Shown in pieces: positions 23,454-31,152 of a DNA stretch of 45,592 bases. A model generated the notes under the pieces. That model did not search any database, had not been told where the DNA came from, and saw only the letters and a program-made list of their open reading frames with translations. The position numbers and the translations under genes were made by a program. The number at the start of each line of letters is the position of its first letter. Positions within the stretch are counted from its first letter, which is position 1. Source of the stretch: an uncultured Eubacteriales bacterium (GTDB taxonomy: Bacteria; Bacillota; Clostridia; Christensenellales; Aristaeellaceae); NCBI GenBank assembly GCA_900550955.1, contig URUF01000014.1:1-45592 (forward strand), in the 5' to 3' direction.

Positions 23454-25193
23454 TTAGGGAATATAGAATTGATAAAAGTAAGCGAACCCGTTTTCGCCGT
23501 AGAGCAGGCAATCCACGTTGGGATCCACCTTCTCGCGCAGGTAGCTTAGCAGGCGGTTGGGCGGCGGGTCCACCACGGCGGTGGCGAACAGCACATCCTC
23601 GCGCAGGAAGGTTTCCGCCTGGAAATGCGCAAGGTCGATACCGTAAGCCGCAAACTGCTTCGCCGATTCCGGCGAGCGCAGGTTCCAGCCGCCCCACAGG
23701 GTTACGTTGTGCGGCAGGCCCTCGCTCACATCCGGAAACAAATCCCTGCTGCACAGCAGCGTAAGGTCGTGAATGATGAACATGTCCCCGTTGTACAGGG
23801 CGTATTCCATCAGGTCGGCGTTGGGGTCGCCAAGCTCGGCGGCGGCAGCCTCGTCAGGAAGAAGGCGGGGCGCCTCCGCGCATAGGGAAAAGCCGCAGAA
23901 CACCGCGAGCACGCACACAAGCGCCGCAAACGCGCGCTTCCCGCCCCGCTCCCGGCAGCCCGCCGCGCGCAGGAAAACGGCCAGCAGCAACATTTCCGCC
24001 GGCAAAAGCATAAGCAGCGCGGCGCGCAGGGGCATGCGGCCCAGCACCATGGAAAGGTACATGGCCATAAGCCCCGCTGCCGCCAGGGTAAGGCCCGCCG
24101 CGCCCAGCAGCCAGCCGCGCCTGCCCCGGCCCGCCAACGCAGCGGCCAGCAGGCTCATCAGCGCCAGCGCGGCGGCGGCAAGCATGGCGGCATGCTGGGG
24201 CTGGCTGCCCTCCCACAGCGCGCTTACCACGCCGGACGCGCGCGTGAAAAGGCCCGTCAGGCTGTTATCCCGCGCGTCGAGGGCGTACCCGGCAAGGGTG
24301 CGCATGGCCTCAGTGGAGATGCTTTCGTCCAGGAAGAACCAGTCTGACCCCACCAGCAAAGCCGTGTTGGGGCTCCAGCCCACCGCCTCCAGCGCTTCCC
24401 CGGGCAGGTTGTCAATGCCGTACTGATCCAAAAGGAGGGTTCGTACCTCCTGCCAGGCCAGGTAGTCCGCGTCGCCGCATCGCGCAGTTTCAGCCGCGCG
24501 CCAGCCAAGCATGCCGCCCAGCGCCACCGCGGCTACGAGCAGGGAAACCAGCATGGGCCTGGCGGCGCGCTTCGAGGCTCCGCCAAGGCCGTATTCCGTA
24601 CAGAACACAAACACAAACGCGACCCCGCAAAACGCCAGAACGGGCGCAAGCGCGTCCTGCCGGAGGGCGTAGGCCAGCACGGCAAGCAGCGTGGCAAGCA
24701 GCATGCCGCGAACCACGACGGCGGGCTTGTCATGCTCCAGGCTCATGATCTGCATAGCCGCCGCCGCGCCAAGGATGGCCGCCGTTTGCGTAAAGGTGAC
24801 GCGCACGCAGTAGGGAAACACAAACAGCAGCCAACCTACCAGCGCCAGCAGCGAGCCGCTTGCCAGCCCCGCCCCCGTTTTAAGGGCGCATTGAATCATG
24901 CTTTTTTGAAGCACAACGCTGCCCAAAAACAGCAGCCCCACCTGAAACACGGAAAACCACGCGACCGTGGGGAACCGCAGGGCAAGCCAGTGGATGGGCC
25001 GCGCCAGCAGCCCGTGGACGAAGATGTGAAAGCTGGCGGGCGTGCCGGTTTCAAAGCCCATAAAGCTGCGCAGGATGGCAACGTCGTCGTTTTGAGAATA
25101 GCGCCAGTCAAAAAACAGCGCGATCAGGGCGAACAGAGCCGCGCTCATGCCCAGGCCAATCAGCCAGGCCAGGCGGCGGTTGCGAGCGTGCAT
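23454..25193 (-). CDS. Large membrane protein, putative GT-C transferase (copy 2)
   Basis: A 579-residue polytopic protein, paralogous to the gene immediately upstream (25207-26943). An N-terminal membrane helix is followed by an outside loop with the acidic pair in RYSQNDDVAILRSFMGFETG. Then come RVTFTQTAAILGAAA, about ten membrane segments and a soluble C-terminal domain ending DPPPNRLLSYLREKVDPNV and GENGFAYFYQFYIP. The overall architecture and the early acidic loop resemble GT-C glycosyltransferases that use polyprenyl-phosphate sugars. I cannot name the family, so the function is inferred from the GtrA/GtrB-like neighbours. The ATG at 25193 has GGGAGG upstream. The frame to 25253 runs into the paralogue's end. 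Confidence 0.75.
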   Translation of the reverse strand: MHARNRRLAWLIGLGMSAALFALIALFFDWRYSQNDDVAILRSFMGFETGTPASFHIFVHGLLARPIHWLALRFPTVAWFSVFQVGLLFLGSVVLQKSMIQCALKTGAGLASGSLLALVGWLLFVFPYCVRVTFTQTAAILGAAAAMQIMSLEHDKPAVVVRGMLLATLLAVLAYALRQDALAPVLAFCGVAFVFVFCTEYGLGGASKRAARPMLVSLLVAAVALGGMLGWRAAETARCGDADYLAWQEVRTLLLDQYGIDNLPGEALEAVGWSPNTALLVGSDWFFLDESISTEAMRTLAGYALDARDNSLTGLFTRASGVVSALWEGSQPQHAAMLAAAALALMSLLAAALAGRGRRGWLLGAAGLTLAAAGLMAMYLSMVLGRMPLRAALLMLLPAEMLLLAVFLRAAGCRERGGKRAFAALVCVLAVFCGFSLCAEAPRLLPDEAAAAELGDPNADLMEYALYNGDMFIIHDLTLLCSRDLFPDVSEGLPHNVTLWGGWNLRSPESAKQFAAYGIDLAHFQAETFLREDVLFATAVVDPPPNRLLSYLREKVDPNVDCLLYGENGFAYFYQFYIP

Positions 25194-25206
25194 GCGGTAG
25201 CCTCCC

Positions 25207-26943
25207 TTAAGGAATGTAAAACTGGAAGAAGTAGGCAAAGCCGTTTTCCCCATAAATCATGTAATCCACGTTGGGGTCCACCTTCTCGCGCAGGTAGCTA
25301 AGGAGCTGGTTGGGCGGCGGGTCCACTACGCCGCAGGCAAACAGCACATCCTCGCGCAAAAAGGTAGCGGGGTCAAAATGCAATAGATCGATGCCATAGT
25401 TGGCAAACTGGCGAACGCTGTACGCCGAGCGCAGCCCCCAGCCGCCCCACAGGCTTACGTTGTGCGGCACGCCCTCGCTGAAATCAGGGAAAAGATCCAT
25501 GCCGCCTGCCAGCGTGAGGTCATGGATGATAAACATATCTTCCTCGCCAAGGGCGTAGCTGTACAGGTCGTCCACGCTGGCGGCGTTTTCCTGGGGATGC
25601 GTCCATTCATAATGGAAGCCTGGAAGGGCCGTGCATACATACCAGCCGGACAGGCAAACCAGCGCGGCCAGCGCGGCATAGGAAAGCGCCCTCGCGCCGC
25701 GGCCCTCCAGGCATGCGGGCAGCAGGGCCGCCAATGCCGCCGCCAATGGCAACAGCGCTTGCAGCGCCGCGCGCAGCGGCATTCTGCCCTTGCACACGGC
25801 CAGGTAGGCAAGCAGCGCGGCCGCCAGCAATACCATGCCCGCCAGCGCAAAGCCAAGCCAGCCGCGTTTTCCGCGCGCGCTTAACGCCGCCCCTAGGGCG
25901 CAGGCCGCAAGCAGCGCCAAAAGCAGCCAAAGCTGCGGCACAAAGCCGGGGTTATCCCTTGGGAAACACGTAACGATCTCTGCGGCGTTGCTTAGCCACG
26001 ACTGCATGGAGGCCATGGGCGTTGTTGCCACATAGCGGTTAAGCTGCTCAAACGCCTCGGTGGAGATGCTTTCGTCCAGGAAGAACCATTGCGAGCCCAC
26101 CAGCGCCGCGGTGTTGGGGCTCCAGCCCACTTTGTCAAATTCCTCCTGTGGAATGCCTGCGAAGCCGTACCGGTCCATCAAAGGCTCCGTCGCGGCCTGC
26201 CAGGCCAGGTAGTCCTGCGCGCCGTTTGCGCGGATTTCCCATTCGCGCCAGCCCAGAAGGCCGCCAAGCGCCACCGCCGCAATCAGCAGGAAAATAAACA
26301 GGGGCCGCGCGCCGCGCCTTTTCCGTTTTCCCAGCCCGTAATACCGGCCAAGAACATATGCAAACGCCACGCCGCAAAACGCCAGCGCCGGCAAAAGGAC
26401 GATCTGCCGCAGCGCATAGGCCAGCGCCACAAGCGCCAGCGCGCCGCACAGGCCGCGTATCACCTCGCCCTGCGCGGCGTTTTCATAATCGATGCAAAGC
26501 GTTTGAAGCACGGCGGAGGCGGCCAGAAGCGCCGCCGTCTGCGTAAAGGTGACGCGCACAATCCACGGCAGCACAAAGGCCGCGCCAAAGGCAAGCGCCG
26601 CCACGGCGCCCTGCCACATTGGCCGCCCGTGCTTTAAAAAGCACTGCGCAATTCCCTTTATGCACACGCTGCCCGATACGAACAAAAGCGCAAGCTGCAG
26701 CCAGCTATACCACGCTACGCCCGGCCACAGGCGGCTGAACGCGTACAGGGGCCAGGCCAAAAGCCCGTGCAGGTAGATGTGAAAATGGATAGGCTCGCCT
26801 GTTTCATATCCCAGAAAGGGGCGCATGATGCCCGCGTCGTCATTGGCGGCATAGTAAGGGCCCAGCCATAGGAAGGCGACGGCGAAAAACGCCGCCATGA
26901 CGCCCATGGCGAGGGGCCAGCACAGCATACGCTTGCGTTTCAT
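25207..26943 (-). CDS. Large membrane protein, putative GT-C transferase (copy 1)
   Basis: A 578-residue polytopic protein with the same layout as the next gene: a first helix, an outside loop with NDDAGIMRPFLGYETGEP, HIYLHGLLAWPLYAF, RVTFTQTAALLAASA, about ten membrane helices, and a C-terminal domain ending DPPPNQLLSYLREKVDPNV and GENGFAYFFQFYIP. Its start forms an ATGA overlap with the stop of the GtrB-like gene, a strong hint that the two act together. A GT-C-type transfer of a sugar from undecaprenyl phosphate to an envelope acceptor is the best-fitting hypothesis. No homologue is known to me with certainty. Confidence 0.75.
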   Translation of the reverse strand: MKRKRMLCWPLAMGVMAAFFAVAFLWLGPYYAANDDAGIMRPFLGYETGEPIHFHIYLHGLLAWPLYAFSRLWPGVAWYSWLQLALLFVSGSVCIKGIAQCFLKHGRPMWQGAVAALAFGAAFVLPWIVRVTFTQTAALLAASAVLQTLCIDYENAAQGEVIRGLCGALALVALAYALRQIVLLPALAFCGVAFAYVLGRYYGLGKRKRRGARPLFIFLLIAAVALGGLLGWREWEIRANGAQDYLAWQAATEPLMDRYGFAGIPQEEFDKVGWSPNTAALVGSQWFFLDESISTEAFEQLNRYVATTPMASMQSWLSNAAEIVTCFPRDNPGFVPQLWLLLALLAACALGAALSARGKRGWLGFALAGMVLLAAALLAYLAVCKGRMPLRAALQALLPLAAALAALLPACLEGRGARALSYAALAALVCLSGWYVCTALPGFHYEWTHPQENAASVDDLYSYALGEEDMFIIHDLTLAGGMDLFPDFSEGVPHNVSLWGGWGLRSAYSVRQFANYGIDLLHFDPATFLREDVLFACGVVDPPPNQLLSYLREKVDPNVDYMIYGENGFAYFFQFYIP

Positions 26944-27896
26944 GCCGCCTTCCTCCCGTTTTCGGTTTCGTTTTGCCCGTCGGCGATTTCAATCAGGTAG
27001 GGCGGGCGGCGGCGCGAGGCGTCAAACGTGCGCCACAGGTACGCGCCCAAAAGGCCCAGGGTGAGCATGATCACGCCAAAGCTTAGCAGCTGGAAGATGA
27101 ACATCATGGTCCAGCCGGTTACGTCGATGCGGCCGGTGAGCTTGCTGATAAGCGCGTCCAGCGCCCACACAAGCGAAACGAGCACCGAAACCGCGCCCAA
27201 CCCCGTAACAATGGAAACGGGCAGCGTGGAAAAGCTAAACAGCGTATCCGCCACCAGGCGGATCTTCTTTTTAAGGGTCCAGCGGCTTTTGCCAATTTTG
27301 CGCTCCCGGCGCACATAGGTGACCACGCCCGTTTTGAAGCCGCTCCACAAAAGCTGGCCGTTGAGGGCGCTGTTGGGCTCGTCCATGCGCCTGAGCACCT
27401 CGATGACCTTACGGTCCGCCAAAAACACGTCGAACCCCTTTTTGGGCATGTTGGGCAGGGCGAATTTGCGGGTCATGGCGTAATACGCGTCGGCAAAAAA
27501 CTCCTGCGCCCTACTTTCCTCGCGGCCCTCGCGCACGGCCAGCACCACGTTGTTGCCGCTTTGCCAGCTTTTGTACATATCCAGCAGCATTTCGGTGGGC
27601 TCCTGCAAATCGGCGGCCTTCACCACGGCGCAGTCGCCGGTGGCGTTGTTCAGCCCGCACAAAACCGCCGCGTCGCTGCCAAAGTTGCGCGACAGCTTAA
27701 ACAGGCGGATGCGGCTGTCCCGCCTTGCTAAATCCTGCATCACGGCGTAGCTGTTATCGCCGCTGCCGTCGTCCACCAGCAAAAGCTCCACCTCAAAATC
27801 AGCCTTATCCAGGATCTTTTCCTTGAGGTCGGCATACAGGGGCGGCAGGTTTTCGGCGTTGTAATACACGGGAATGACGATGCTAAGCTTGGGCAT
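26940..27896 (-). CDS. GtrB-like polyprenyl-phosphate glycosyltransferase
   Basis: GT2 enzyme of the DPM1/GtrB/ArnC group, 318 residues. It has an N-terminal catalytic domain (MPKLSIVIPVYYNAENL, LLVDDGSGD, LSRNFGSDAAVLCGL, KAADLQEP) and two C-terminal membrane helices at about residues 232-255 and 268-292. It should load a nucleotide-activated sugar onto undecaprenyl phosphate at the cytoplasmic face. The adjacent cassette suggests a 3-acylamino-3,6-dideoxyhexose. A gtrA-like flippase gene is transcribed divergently from the operon promoter. It overlaps the ketoisomerase gene by 14 bases. Confidence 0.9.
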   Translation of the reverse strand: MPKLSIVIPVYYNAENLPPLYADLKEKILDKADFEVELLLVDDGSGDNSYAVMQDLARRDSRIRLFKLSRNFGSDAAVLCGLNNATGDCAVVKAADLQEPTEMLLDMYKSWQSGNNVVLAVREGREESRAQEFFADAYYAMTRKFALPNMPKKGFDVFLADRKVIEVLRRMDEPNSALNGQLLWSGFKTGVVTYVRRERKIGKSRWTLKKKIRLVADTLFSFSTLPVSIVTGLGAVSVLVSLVWALDALISKLTGRIDVTGWTMMFIFQLLSFGVIMLTLGLLGAYLWRTFDASRRRPPYLIEIADGQNETENGRKAA

Positions 27897-28305
27897 TGCC
27901 CGTAACCTCCCTTACAAAGGCGTCGTAATCGCGAATGTATTCCCGCGCGTCATAGGGCTCGTTGGAGAGCACCAGCAGCACCGAATCCGGCGAGAAATCG
28001 TACATATCCTTCCAGACCATCCTGGGCAGGTACAGCCCCGTGTGCGGCCTGTTGATGGAAAACACCGCCTCGTTGCCAAAGCCGTCGCGCACGCGCACCT
28101 TGCTTTGCCCCGATACGTTGATGAGCACAAACTCGCTGCGGCGGTTGGCGTGGCGGCCGCGCACCACGTCCGCGTCGCTGCCGTAGATGTAAAAGATGCG
28201 CTTGATCTCAAAGGGGATATCCTTAAGCCCTTCCACCACCACCAGGTGGCCCCGCTCGTCGCCGTGCTGGGGAAACTCCAGCATGCGCACAGAATCGTTC
28301 ATCAT
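27883..28305 (-). CDS. FdtA/QdtA-like dTDP-sugar 3,4-ketoisomerase
   Basis: Single-domain cupin of 140 residues of the WxcM/FdtA family, which converts dTDP-4-keto-6-deoxyglucose to a dTDP-3-keto sugar. Signatures are DERGHLVVVE (16-25) and the active-site strand RGRHANRRSEFVLINVSG (49-66). Many family members read RGxHAH here, whereas this protein has asparagine at residue 54 in place of the second histidine. The ATG at 28305 has GGGAGG nine bases upstream, and the longer frame to 28431 is not supported. Aminotransferase and acyltransferase genes lie just upstream, completing a 3-amino-sugar cassette. Confidence 0.88.
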   Translation of the reverse strand: MMNDSVRMLEFPQHGDERGHLVVVEGLKDIPFEIKRIFYIYGSDADVVRGRHANRRSEFVLINVSGQSKVRVRDGFGNEAVFSINRPHTGLYLPRMVWKDMYDFSPDSVLLVLSNEPYDAREYIRDYDAFVREVTGNAQA

Positions 28306-28309
28306 GGGG

Positions 28310-29317
28310 TTATGCCTCCCGATAGAATTTGGTATAGATGCGGTTGAGGGAATGCAGGCAGCCGTACCCCTCCTTGTTTTGGATAAGCCCAACGTTGAGC
28401 ACGCGGCCCCGGTCGTGCGTGCTGGTGCCAAAGCTCACGCGGGACGCGCCCAGGATAAGGCCCCGGCGGATAACCGCGTCATACAGGAAGGCGGAGGGCA
28501 CATAGCCCTTCACGGCCGGGTCGGTTGCCAGGTACTGGGTGTGCAGCACATTGGCCTGGGCGAAGAAAAACAGGCACGCGCCCGCGACCATGCGGCCCTG
28601 CGGATCGTACACGCCAAGGAAGGATACCTCGTCCTTCAAGCGCGCGCTTTGGAAGTCCCACAGCTCGTGCAGGGTATGCACGGGCTTTGCGTCAAACTTT
28701 TGCAGGTTCAGGCACAAAAGATCGTAAAACGCGGCCAGCTGCTCGCGGGTTTCAATCGGGCGCGCCTCCAGCCCGGCCTTTTGGCATTTTTTCAGGTCGT
28801 AGCGCTTGTTAAAGCTGTACGCCGCGTTAAGCGCCTCGTGGCTTTGGCCCGCTATGGGCAGGTAGGCGGCGATCTCCAGCTCGTCGGTATAGCCGGCGTG
28901 GTAGAGGGCGTATTGCAGCGCGTCCGTGGGCAGGGTGCAAAACAGGTCGCTGGTAAGCTTGAGCTCCGCCGCGCCATAGCCCTGCGCCTGCCAGTACGCA
29001 TCCAGCTGCTCTACCAGCGCCGTCAGCTTGGGCGCGCGCAGCAGCGCGGGCGAAAGCACCGGGCCGCCAAACGTGCTGCCCGGGTGGGAGCGAAGCATTT
29101 TCACGCCGTTTACTGCCTGCGCGGCGGCGGGGCATACGCCCACCAGCTCGCTGCCGTTGAAAATCATCAGGGACGCATCCTCAAAGCGGCCCTCGGGGTG
29201 ATAGCTCAAAAACCGGCGCGTGTGCAAAAACGTGCCGTTCATGGAGCCCTCCATCACAAAGCGGTCCCATTTTCCGGCGTATTCGGGCCGGTAGGGGGTT
29301 AGGGTAAGCGTTTCCAT
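28310..29317 (-). CDS. GNAT-family N-acyltransferase
   Basis: A 335-residue soluble protein with the double-GNAT layout of the FemAB/BioF2-like acyltransferases. The N-terminal half has WDRFVMEGSMNGTFLHTRRFLSYHP, and the C-terminal half has FLGVYDPQGRMVAGACLFFF, HTQYLATDP and SRVSFGTSTHDRGRVLNVGL. It probably N-acylates the amino sugar made by the neighbouring aminotransferase, taking the place of the hexapeptide FdtC/QdtC enzymes of described pathways. Transfer of an amino acid rather than acetate is possible for this fold. It is four bases from the ketoisomerase gene. Confidence 0.8.
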   Translation of the reverse strand: METLTLTPYRPEYAGKWDRFVMEGSMNGTFLHTRRFLSYHPEGRFEDASLMIFNGSELVGVCPAAAQAVNGVKMLRSHPGSTFGGPVLSPALLRAPKLTALVEQLDAYWQAQGYGAAELKLTSDLFCTLPTDALQYALYHAGYTDELEIAAYLPIAGQSHEALNAAYSFNKRYDLKKCQKAGLEARPIETREQLAAFYDLLCLNLQKFDAKPVHTLHELWDFQSARLKDEVSFLGVYDPQGRMVAGACLFFFAQANVLHTQYLATDPAVKGYVPSAFLYDAVIRRGLILGASRVSFGTSTHDRGRVLNVGLIQNKEGYGCLHSLNRIYTKFYREA

Positions 29318-29326
29318 AGCTCTCCT

Positions 29327-30436
29327 TTATGGGCGGAAGCCGTTGATGGTATCGATCACGCGGCTTTGCTCCTCAAGCGTGATGCCGTTGAACATGGGCA
29401 GGCTTAGCACCTCGCGCGCGTTGCGCTCCGCGATGGGGAACGCGCCCTCGCGCAGGCCCAGGTAGCGGTAGGCCTCGCTCAAATGCGGCGGGATGGGGTA
29501 ATGCACCTCGCTGCCCACGCCATGCGCCGCCAGGTGGGCGCGCAGCGCGTCGCGGTGCGGCGTATGGATAACGAACTGGTGCCACGTGGGCGTTACGCCG
29601 GGGCGCACCCTGGGCAGGGCCAGGTACGCCGTATCAAGCCCCTCCAGATAGCGTTGGGCAATTTGGCGGCGCTCGGCGTTAAGCGCGTCCAGAAAATCCA
29701 GCTTTACGTTTAGCAGCCCGGCCTGCAATTCATCCAGGCGGCTGTTGGTGCCCACAACCTCGTTTTGGTACTTCACGCGGCTGCCATAGTTGCGAAAAGC
29801 GCGGCAGCGCCCGGCGAGCGCCTCGTCATTGGTGACGATGCAGCCGCCGTCGCCAAAGGCCCCCAGGCCCTTGGTGGGGTAGAAGCTGAAGCAGCCGATA
29901 TCGCCGAAGGAGCCGGTCTGTTTGCCCTCAAACAGGGTTCCGTGGCTCTGCGCGCAGTCCTCCACCAGCCTAAGGCCATGGCGCTTGGCGATTGCACAGA
30001 TTTTGGCCATATCGCAGCTTTGGCCAAACAGGTGCACCGCCAGGATGGCCCGGGTGCGCGGGGTGATCGCCGCCTCGATTTGGTCCGCGTCAATGTTGTC
30101 GTACACATCCGGCTCCACAAACACGGGCGCGGCCCCATTGATGGTAATGCCCATCACGCAGGCGATGTAGGCGTTGGCGCACACGATCACCTCGTCGCCG
30201 GGGCCGATGCCAAGCAGGCGGAAAGCGATCCACAGCGCGTCCAGGCCGCTGGCCAGGCCCACGCAGCATTTGGCCCCAATATAGGCGGCAAAGCGCTCCT
30301 CAAAGGCGCTTACCTCCCTGCCAAGCACGTACCAGCCGCTTCTGAGCACCTCCAGCGCCTTTTGCTCGTAGGCCTGGGCGTGCAGCTGGAAGGGACGCTT
30401 CAAGTCGTTTGCGGGTATTGTAATGGGCTGCGCCAT
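29327..30436 (-). CDS. FdtB/QdtB-like PLP sugar aminotransferase
   Basis: DegT/DnrJ/EryC1-family aminotransferase of 369 residues. The VEDCAQSHGT segment is at 158-167 and the PLP lysine at 189 in FSFYPTKGLGAFGDGG. Close resemblance to dTDP-3-amino-3,6-dideoxyhexose aminotransferases, together with the FdtA-like gene two positions downstream, supports amination at C3 of a dTDP-6-deoxyhexose. It is the first gene of the operon, with AAGGAGG before the ATG and a strong promoter about 35 bases upstream. RmlA and RmlB, needed for the precursor, are not in this window. Confidence 0.92.
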   Translation of the reverse strand: MAQPITIPANDLKRPFQLHAQAYEQKALEVLRSGWYVLGREVSAFEERFAAYIGAKCCVGLASGLDALWIAFRLLGIGPGDEVIVCANAYIACVMGITINGAAPVFVEPDVYDNIDADQIEAAITPRTRAILAVHLFGQSCDMAKICAIAKRHGLRLVEDCAQSHGTLFEGKQTGSFGDIGCFSFYPTKGLGAFGDGGCIVTNDEALAGRCRAFRNYGSRVKYQNEVVGTNSRLDELQAGLLNVKLDFLDALNAERRQIAQRYLEGLDTAYLALPRVRPGVTPTWHQFVIHTPHRDALRAHLAAHGVGSEVHYPIPPHLSEAYRYLGLREGAFPIAERNAREVLSLPMFNGITLEEQSRVIDTINGFRP

Positions 30437-30468
30437 AGGCTAGCCTCCTTAATGTGTATTTCCTTTTC

Positions 30469-30496
30469 ATTATAATGGTTCCGAAGGGATTGTCAA
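30469..30496 (-). promoter_or_regulatory. Promoter of the amino-sugar/Gtr operon
   Basis: Perfect TTGACA (30496-30491) and perfect TATAAT (30474-30469) lie 16 bases apart on the minus strand. The -35 shares the palindrome TTGTCAA/TTGACAA with the divergent gtrA promoter. Confidence 0.88.
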
Positions 30497-30518
30497 CACG
30501 GGCCGGGTAAGGTACAAT
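30490..30518 (+). promoter_or_regulatory. Divergent promoter of the gtrA-like gene
   Basis: TTGTCA (30490-30495) and TACAAT (30513-30518) are separated by 17 bases. Its -35 overlaps that of the minus-strand promoter by five bases, so the two promoters are back to back and probably compete or are co-regulated. Confidence 0.7.
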
Positions 30519-30560
30519 CAGAAGGAGCGCGCCCCAAACGGGGCCGCGGGGAGGACCTTT

Positions 30561-31004
30561 ATGGAACGGTTAAAGCGCCGTTGGGCGCAGTTGATGGAAA
30601 AGCCCCTGCTTGCAAAGCTGTGGCAGTTTGTGAAATTTGGGATTGTGGGCGTGAGCAACACGCTCATTTCCCTGTGCGTGTACGAGGCCTGCGTGCACCT
30701 TCTGGGCCTGCACTACCTGGCCGCCAACCTGATTGGCCTTTGCATCAGCGTGGTCAACGCCTATTACTGGAACAACCGCTGCGTATTTGGCGAAGGGGAA
30801 AAGCGCACCTTTTGGCAGCACGCGGGCATGTACCTGCGCTCGCTGGCTGCCTACGGCGGCGCCTTCGTACTGGATTCGCTGCTGCTGGTTTTTTGGGTGG
30901 AGGCCGTTCATACCGGCGAAACCGTCGCGCCGGTGCTGAACCTGTTTGTTACCATCCCGCTGAATTTTCTGGTGAACAAATACTGGACCTTTCGCAAGCG
31001 GTAA
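30561..31004 (+). CDS. gtrA: GtrA-family membrane protein (putative flippase)
   Basis: A 147-residue protein with four membrane helices and the GtrA pattern: KFGIVGVSNTLISLCVYE at the start, LIGLCISVVNAYYWNNRCVF in the middle, and LNFLVNKYWTFRKR at the C-terminus. GtrA proteins are thought to flip undecaprenyl-phosphate-linked sugars. GGGGAGG precedes the ATG. It is transcribed away from an operon that encodes a GtrB-like transferase and putative GT-C enzymes, so the three Gtr functions are all present at this locus. Confidence 0.88.
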   Translation: MERLKRRWAQLMEKPLLAKLWQFVKFGIVGVSNTLISLCVYEACVHLLGLHYLAANLIGLCISVVNAYYWNNRCVFGEGEKRTFWQHAGMYLRSLAAYGGAFVLDSLLLVFWVEAVHTGETVAPVLNLFVTIPLNFLVNKYWTFRKR

Positions 31005-31044
31005 GGCAGGCAGTGGGAAAATCTACATACGCTTAATTTGTGTG

Positions 31045-31073
31045 TTGACAGATTTCTAACGAATGGGTACACT
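31045..31073 (+). promoter_or_regulatory. Promoter of the flavin reductase gene
   Basis: Perfect TTGACA (31045-31050) and TACACT (31068-31073) are separated by 17 bases, about 75 bases upstream of the coding start. Confidence 0.82.
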
Positions 31074-31152
31074 GTATGTATGGTCGTATGGTCTAAGGAA
31101 AAAAACTGTTTCTACCCAGAAGTCCCATCAAATTTGAAGGAGGCAACCATTT

